From positions 1 to 10,251 of the forward strand of contig JAFVAZ010000080.1 of NCBI GenBank assembly GCA_017480265.1: DNA of 10,251 nt, read 5' to 3'. Below, one piece after another: positions 6,045 through 10,251 of the stretch. A model generated the notes under the pieces. The model had not been told where the DNA came from. It did no database searches and saw only the letters and a program-made list of their open reading frames with translations. The position numbers and the translations under genes are program-made. Source of the DNA: Clostridia bacterium (GTDB taxonomy: Bacteria; Bacillota; Clostridia; Oscillospirales; Acutalibacteraceae). Each line of letters opens with the position of its first letter. The stretch's first letter is position 1.

Positions 6045-6121
6045 GCGCTAGTAGCTCAGCAGGATAGAGCGTTCGCCTCCTAAGCGAAAGGTCATGGATT
6101 CGAATTCCTTCTAGCGCGCCA
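6045..6121 (+). tRNA. tRNA-Arg(CCU)
   Basis: The acceptor arms GCGCTAG (6045-6051) and CTAGCGC (6111-6117) pair fully, followed by discriminator G and an encoded CCA. The D stem is GCTC/GAGC. The anticodon stem TTCGC/GCGAA encloses CTCCTAA, giving CCT at 6079-6081, which reads AGG. Length is 77 nt. The T stem (6094-6098 with 6106-6110) has one T-T mismatch at the second pair (50:64), while its loop TTCGAAT is normal. AGG and AGA are common arginine codons in this window, so the tRNA serves frequent codons. Confidence 0.95.
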
Positions 6122-6144
6122 TGCCGTTTAACATTTACTGATGA

Positions 6145-6173
6145 TTGAATAAAGTCCAGTTTTATGATATAAT
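6145..6173 (+). promoter_or_regulatory. Methionyl-tRNA synthetase promoter with extended -10
   Basis: TTGAAT at 6145-6150 is followed after 17 bp by TATAAT at 6168-6173. A TG dinucleotide one base before the -10 makes an extended -10 (TGATATAAT). The start near 6180 leaves a leader of about 66 nt, too short for a T-box riboswitch. Confidence 0.8.
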
Positions 6174-6246
6174 CTAAAAATAAATCCATGCAAAATTATA
6201 GGCGTTTTTTTGCACAATTTAATTTTAGTATTTTGAGGTGTAGATA

Positions 6247-7869
6247 GTGTTCGTACTTATAGGTGGAGCTTGGCCGTATGCCAACGGGTCAATGCATTTG
6301 GGGCATTTGGCAGGTTTATTGCCGGGAGATGTTTTAGCTAGGTACCATAGGCAAAAAGGTGACCAGGTTTTATATGTTTCCGGTAGCGACTGCCACGGAA
6401 CTCCTATAATATTAAAAGCCAAAGAGGAGAATTCCACGCCACAGGAAATAACGGATAAATTTCATGCAGAGTTTTGTGAATGCTTCAAAAAATTGGGGTT
6501 CAGCTATGACCTGTATAATCGCACTGATGATCCTTTTCATTGCAAAAAAGTTCAGGAGATCATTGCGGAAATTTACAAAAACGGATATATAGAAGAAAAA
6601 GAGGTTAAGGAACTCTATTGCGAAAGCTGCAAAATGGCACTTGCTGACCGCTTTGTAGAGGGACGGTGCCCTGTATGCAGAAAGGCTGCCCGGGGGGATC
6701 AGTGCGATCACTGCGGGACGATGCTGGATCCTTTGGACCTAGAAAACAGAAAATGTAAAATATGTTCCTCTGAGCCCATAGAAAAGACGGACAAGCAACT
6801 ATTCTTCAAACTCTCGGAATTCCAAGAAAAATTGGAAGAGTACCTGAGGACCAGAGTAAATTGGAGGAAAAACAGCCTCTCTATGACGGAGCGGTACCTA
6901 AAGGAAGGTTTAATTGATAGGGCTATTTCTCGAGATATCCCATGGGGTATCGACGTGCCTATAGAGGGCTTTGAGGATAAAAAAATTTATGTGTGGTTTG
7001 ACGCCGTACTTGGCTATTTGACTTGCTCTATGAAATTATCAGAAGAAGGCAAAGTAGACTGGAGAGCTTTCTGGTCTCAAGATGCCAAATCGTACTTTGT
7101 TCACGGCAAGGATAACATCCCATTCCATAGTTTGATTTTACCTGCACAATTAATGGCATTTAGCGATCTAAAGTTACCGGAACAGCTAGTTTCTTCGGAG
7201 TATTTGACGCTAGAGAACAAGAAGTTTTCGACAAGTCAAAACTGGGCCGTATGGGTCCCGGATGTAGTAGAAAAGTACAACCCTGATGCAATTAGGTATT
7301 TTCTGCTGGCAAATGGTCCGGAGAAAAAAGATGCGGATTTTTCTTGGAGAGAATTTGTAAACTCGAACAATACCGAACTACTAGGCGATTACGGCAACTT
7401 AGTAAATAGGACTCTTGTCTTTCTTAAAAATAACTTTGATTCCATTACCCCTTCTATTGCCGATGAAGACATTGATTCCAATATTGAAAATGACTTGATC
7501 GCGTTATTTTCCGATGTAGGGGCATTAATTGAAAAAGCGGAGCTAAAGTTAGCGATTTCTGAGATTTTTTCGTGCATAAGGAAAATTAACAAATACTTTG
7601 ACGCCGAAAAACCATGGAGCACCATAAAAGAGGATAAAAAAGTCTGTGCTGTCACCATCTACAATTGCATAAACGCCATAAAGTCTTTTGCTATCCTTTT
7701 GAATCCTTTTGTCCCTTTTTCTTCTAAAAAAATCTTTGACTGGTTTGACTGCAGCAACTCTTGGAAATATTCCAGAGTGGATATGGGCAAATCAATAAAA
7801 GAACCTCAGATTTTATTTGAACGTTTAGATAAGAAAATTATCGATGAGGAACTTGCTAACTTAGGGTAA
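6247..7869 (+). CDS. metG: Methionyl-tRNA synthetase, compact MetRS2-like form
   Basis: This class I synthetase charges tRNA-Met with methionine in the cytosol. The Rossmann fold carries HLGH at 17-20 (the HIGH motif) after GAWPYANGS. The SGSDCHGTP segment at about 45-53 lines the active site. The connective domain holds four CxxC pairs (Cys125/128, 141/144, 153/156, 170/173), enough for two zinc knuckles. KFSTS at 326-330 replaces the usual KMSKS. An anticodon-binding helical domain follows from about 370, and the protein stops at 540 aa without the C-terminal EMAP-like tRNA-binding domain of many bacterial enzymes (about 650-680 aa). The start is GTG 6247, with GAGGTG six bases upstream. 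These features resemble the E. coli/archaeal-like branch, including the extra MetRS2 of some Gram-positives, more than the standard B. subtilis enzyme. Whether this is the cell's only MetRS cannot be told here. Confidence 0.93.
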   Translation: MFVLIGGAWPYANGSMHLGHLAGLLPGDVLARYHRQKGDQVLYVSGSDCHGTPIILKAKEENSTPQEITDKFHAEFCECFKKLGFSYDLYNRTDDPFHCKKVQEIIAEIYKNGYIEEKEVKELYCESCKMALADRFVEGRCPVCRKAARGDQCDHCGTMLDPLDLENRKCKICSSEPIEKTDKQLFFKLSEFQEKLEEYLRTRVNWRKNSLSMTERYLKEGLIDRAISRDIPWGIDVPIEGFEDKKIYVWFDAVLGYLTCSMKLSEEGKVDWRAFWSQDAKSYFVHGKDNIPFHSLILPAQLMAFSDLKLPEQLVSSEYLTLENKKFSTSQNWAVWVPDVVEKYNPDAIRYFLLANGPEKKDADFSWREFVNSNNTELLGDYGNLVNRTLVFLKNNFDSITPSIADEDIDSNIENDLIALFSDVGALIEKAELKLAISEIFSCIRKINKYFDAEKPWSTIKEDKKVCAVTIYNCINAIKSFAILLNPFVPFSSKKIFDWFDCSNSWKYSRVDMGKSIKEPQILFERLDKKIIDEELANLG

Positions 7870-7912
7870 AACCTTAAATCACAATTGCATGATAAATACG
7901 TACATAAAGTTT

Positions 7913-7948
7913 ATCGGTATTTTAAGTTTTTAAAATACCGATGTTTTT
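7913..7948 (+). terminator. Intrinsic terminator after metG
   Basis: Arms 7913-7925 (ATCGGTATTTTAA) and 7930-7942 form a perfect 13-bp stem with loop GTTT. The stem is followed by G and five Ts (7944-7948). It lies 43 bases after the metG stop and before the converging comF gene. On the minus strand the same hairpin sits just beyond the comF stop, but its tail there has no clear T-run, so it would terminate comF less well. Confidence 0.88.
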
Positions 7949-7953
7949 ATATA

Positions 7954-8613
7954 TTAGCTGGCATCTGCTGTAGTGAGGCACAGTATATTTTCGCAACCAG
8001 AATCCATTAACATTTTCACGCATTCAGATAAAGTATTCCCTGTTGTTATTATATCATCGCAAATTATAACATTTTTGCCACGCAGATCAAATCTTTTGCT
8101 TGTGGCATATACGCCTTTTACGTTTACTTTTCTTTCTTCTAGATTTAAAGTGTGCTGAGTTTTATTATCTTTAATTTTTTCTAAAATCTCATTATATTCT
8201 ATGTCTATTCTTTCGCATAAATCTTTTGCTACCAGCTCGGCTTGATTATACCCACGTTCTTTATACCTTTGCTTCGAGAGTGGGACCGAGGTTATGTAAT
8301 TAAACTTTTTGACCTCGTCTTCTGGCAGAAGAACTTCTGATATACTTGCAGCGAAAAAACCGGCATAATTTTTTCTATCTCTAAATTTAAAGTCGCAAAT
8401 CGCCTCACGGATCTTATCGCCATAATGAAAAGCAGATATACACTTTATTTTTTTGTTGTTTACTTCTATATATCGTAGTCGACGTGTGGGAGGAAATTTT
8501 TTTGAGCAATTCTCGCAAAATGGGTTTTTATTTTCAATTACCTCGCCACAATTAATGCACTTGGCCGGATAAAAAATTAACAAAAGCCTCTTTATCTTGC
8601 TATAAATGCTCAT
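7954..8613 (-). CDS. comF: ComF family phosphoribosyltransferase-fold protein
   Basis: The 219-aa product has an N-terminal four-cysteine zinc ribbon (Cys19, Cys22, Cys33, Cys36) and a C-terminal phosphoribosyltransferase fold with the PRPP-binding motif NVIICDDIITTG at about 181-192. The conserved ComF block around PLSKQRYKERGYNQAELVA (about 111-129) is also present. Length matches ComF/GntX-type proteins (about 220-240 aa). In naturally competent bacteria ComF is a cytosolic factor needed for uptake and processing of transforming DNA. The ATG overlaps the recD2 stop as ATGA, with an AGAGGT SD inside recD2, so the two are translationally coupled. The link to a DNA helicase supports a DNA-processing role, but competence itself is not shown; no other competence gene is present in the window. 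Confidence 0.92.
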   Translation of the reverse strand: MSIYSKIKRLLLIFYPAKCINCGEVIENKNPFCENCSKKFPPTRRLRYIEVNNKKIKCISAFHYGDKIREAICDFKFRDRKNYAGFFAASISEVLLPEDEVKKFNYITSVPLSKQRYKERGYNQAELVAKDLCERIDIEYNEILEKIKDNKTQHTLNLEERKVNVKGVYATSKRFDLRGKNVIICDDIITTGNTLSECVKMLMDSGCENILCLTTADAS

Positions 8614-10251
8614 TTTTCGCTACCTCTTATTAAAAATTCTTTCAACCCGGAATATCTTCTAGTTTTCTTATCATTTTCTACCATTTTGGCTACTGTCCAT
8701 GGCGTACCTACCATTATTAATAGCGATTTACCTCTCGTCACCGCTGTATATAGTAGATTCCTATAATAAAGCTGCGGAGCCCCGTAATACATGGGCATCA
8801 CCACTGCTGTGAATTCGCTCCCTTGACTTTTGTGAACGGTTATAGCATATGCTAGATCCAAATCCACTATAGTCTCTGATGTATAGCTTGCTAATTTATC
8901 GTCAAACCTAACTATCATAGAGTGGTCTTTTTTATTTATCTGCTCTATAAAGCCGATGTCTCCATTAAATATCCCTTCTCCTGAGCGCTGATTATCTCGT
9001 ATAAAGGGTATATCATAGTTATTTCGGATCTGCATTACTTTGTCGCCTTCGCGAAAAAGATTCCCATTGAGCGAAATCTCCACTTTTTCAGGGTTTGCAG
9101 GGTTTAATGTAGACTGCAGGATTTTATTTAAATTTATAGTGCCGGTTTCACCTTTTTTCCCCGGAGAGATCACTTGTATATCTTCCAAAAATGAATACCC
9201 GTACGCTTCCGGCAATCTCCTTTTGCATAGATCCCTGATTATCCCGTTTATTTTTATTTGATTTGTTGCATTTATAAAGAAAAAGTCACTATCCTTTTTT
9301 GTCAGGTCAGGTAGTTCTCCATTCACGATCTTATGTGCATTCGTGACTATCAGGCTTTTCTGAGATTGCCTAAATATTTCTTTCAACTCTACTACCGGCA
9401 ATACTTCAGAAGATATCAACTCTGCTAAAATATTCCCCGGGCCTACCGATGGCAACTGGTCGGCATCTCCTACCAAGATAAGCCTCGCACCAAGCGGCAA
9501 AGCCTTCAATACACTTTCAAACACGGTTGTGTCCATCATAGAGACTTCGTCTAAGATAAGCGCATCGCACTTTAGGAGATTTTTTTCATTTTTCTTAAAT
9601 CTCGGCACGTCTTCGCTATCCCACTCAACCTCCAGCATTCTATGGATAGTTTTGGCGTTTCTTTTAGTCACATCACCCATCCGCTTGGCAGCCCGCCCCG
9701 TAGGCGCTGCCAAAAAAATCTTCTCGCCATTAGCTTCCAAGATATTTATCAATGCGTTCAAAGTTGTAGTTTTGCCTGTTCCCGGTCCGCCTGTCAAGAT
9801 TAATACCCCTTTTTCCAAAGCTTCTTTTATGGCTTTTTTTTGCAGGTTTGCGTATTCTATATTTTGGGTTGCCTCTATCTGCGCTATGCTTTCGTCTACT
9901 TTAGTAATGCTCGTTGCCGGGAATTTCATCATCATCAAAAGTCTTCCTGCTATGTACATCTCTCCTGAATGCATAGAATTTAAAAAAGCAAAACCTCTAC
10001 CTTTTATGGAATCTTTCTGCAACGTTCCTTCTTCAAATAACCTATCTATCGTCGCTTGAACGTCGCTTTCACTTACCTCTAAGAAATCCGTGCATGCTTT
10101 TATCAGCCTATCTATAGGCAGGCAAGTATGCCCATTATTCATATTATGCTTCAAGATATAGCAAATACCCGCTCTAATCCTGCACTTCTCATCTACCAAA
10201 TTGCCCTGCAGATAAGCTATCTTGTCTGCTTGTTCAAAAGAAATGTTTATC
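8610..10251 (-). CDS. recD2: RecD2 family ATP-dependent DNA helicase, 5' end outside the window
   Basis: This SF1B 5'-3' helicase acts in DNA repair and replication restart. The frame runs off the right edge. A TTG at 10199 is not the real start, because coding continues beyond it (INISFEQADKIAYLQGN), matching the helix-hairpin-helix part of RecD2 before RIRAGI. About 546 aa are present, and roughly 180-200 N-terminal residues are missing compared with full-length RecD2 (about 740-780 aa). Visible motifs in order are Walker A GGPGTGKTT (9765-9791), LILDEVSMMD (motif II), VGDADQLPSVGPGN (motif III), EIFRQSQKS (motif IV), AITVHKSQGSEF (motif V) and LLYTAVTRGKS (motif VI). All core helicase residues are intact. 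RecD of RecBCD is an alternative, but no recB or recC is seen and the HhH-like N-part fits RecD2. Its stop overlaps the comF start. Confidence 0.93.
   Translation of the reverse strand, partial: INISFEQADKIAYLQGNLVDEKCRIRAGICYILKHNMNNGHTCLPIDRLIKACTDFLEVSESDVQATIDRLFEEGTLQKDSIKGRGFAFLNSMHSGEMYIAGRLLMMMKFPATSITKVDESIAQIEATQNIEYANLQKKAIKEALEKGVLILTGGPGTGKTTTLNALINILEANGEKIFLAAPTGRAAKRMGDVTKRNAKTIHRMLEVEWDSEDVPRFKKNEKNLLKCDALILDEVSMMDTTVFESVLKALPLGARLILVGDADQLPSVGPGNILAELISSEVLPVVELKEIFRQSQKSLIVTNAHKIVNGELPDLTKKDSDFFFINATNQIKINGIIRDLCKRRLPEAYGYSFLEDIQVISPGKKGETGTINLNKILQSTLNPANPEKVEISLNGNLFREGDKVMQIRNNYDIPFIRDNQRSGEGIFNGDIGFIEQINKKDHSMIVRFDDKLASYTSETIVDLDLAYAITVHKSQGSEFTAVVMPMYYGAPQLYYRNLLYTAVTRGKSLLIMVGTPWTVAKMVENDKKTRRYSGLKEFLIRGSEK

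Noticed and set aside
6122..6246. Possible T-box or S-box riboswitch before metG
   Set aside because: The leader after the promoter is only about 66 nt, with no T-box consensus, no specifier domain and no terminator/antiterminator pair.
9529..10059. Plus-strand open frame of 176 codons opposite recD2
   Set aside because: The minus strand encodes all RecD2 helicase motifs here. The plus frame is low in charge, Phe/Ser/Ile-rich and looks like the mirror of coding DNA.

Overview
This AT-rich window looks like the chromosome of a low-GC, Gram-positive, anaerobe-type bacterium, most likely Bacillota of the Clostridia kind. The signs are an oxygen-independent class III ribonucleotide reductase with its activase under NrdR-type control, strong Shine-Dalgarno (SD) sequences, frequent TTG/GTG starts, near-consensus housekeeping promoters, CCA-encoding tRNA genes, and an M23-M50 membrane peptidase pair laid out like the sporulation operon spoIVFA-spoIVFB. 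The genus cannot be named from sequence alone. No transposase, phage gene, CRISPR array or plasmid function was seen, and no stretch over 300 bases lacks a gene.

Left part (1-3047): nrdD-nrdG. A textbook promoter (TTGACA, 17-bp spacer, TATAAT) carries one NrdR-like box inside the spacer and a better one just after the expected transcription start. NrdD is the anaerobic nucleoside-triphosphate reductase and NrdG installs its glycyl radical. A GC-rich hairpin lies between the genes.

Centre left (3055-4287): an unrecognised unit. It has its own promoter flanked by two matching 11-bp palindromes. It encodes a 262-aa exported protein with a long low-complexity region, then an overlapping frame (about 144 aa) with a C-terminal membrane segment. 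This is the least explained part of the window. The 3' end of the second frame overlaps the converging M50 gene by 111 bp.

Centre (4177-5559, minus strand): a bitopic LytM/M23 protein followed after 3 bp by an M50 intramembrane metalloprotease. The pair resembles SpoIVFA/SpoIVFB, which process pro-sigma-K during sporulation, but here the M23 zinc site is intact.

Centre right (5742-7948): tRNA-Leu(CAG), tRNA-Arg(CCU) and a compact methionyl-tRNA synthetase of the HLGH/KFSTS, eight-cysteine type, each behind its own promoter. A strong hairpin terminator follows the synthetase.

Right end (7954-10251, minus strand): recD2, cut by the window edge, overlaps comF by four bases. These are a DNA helicase and a ComF-family phosphoribosyltransferase-fold protein.
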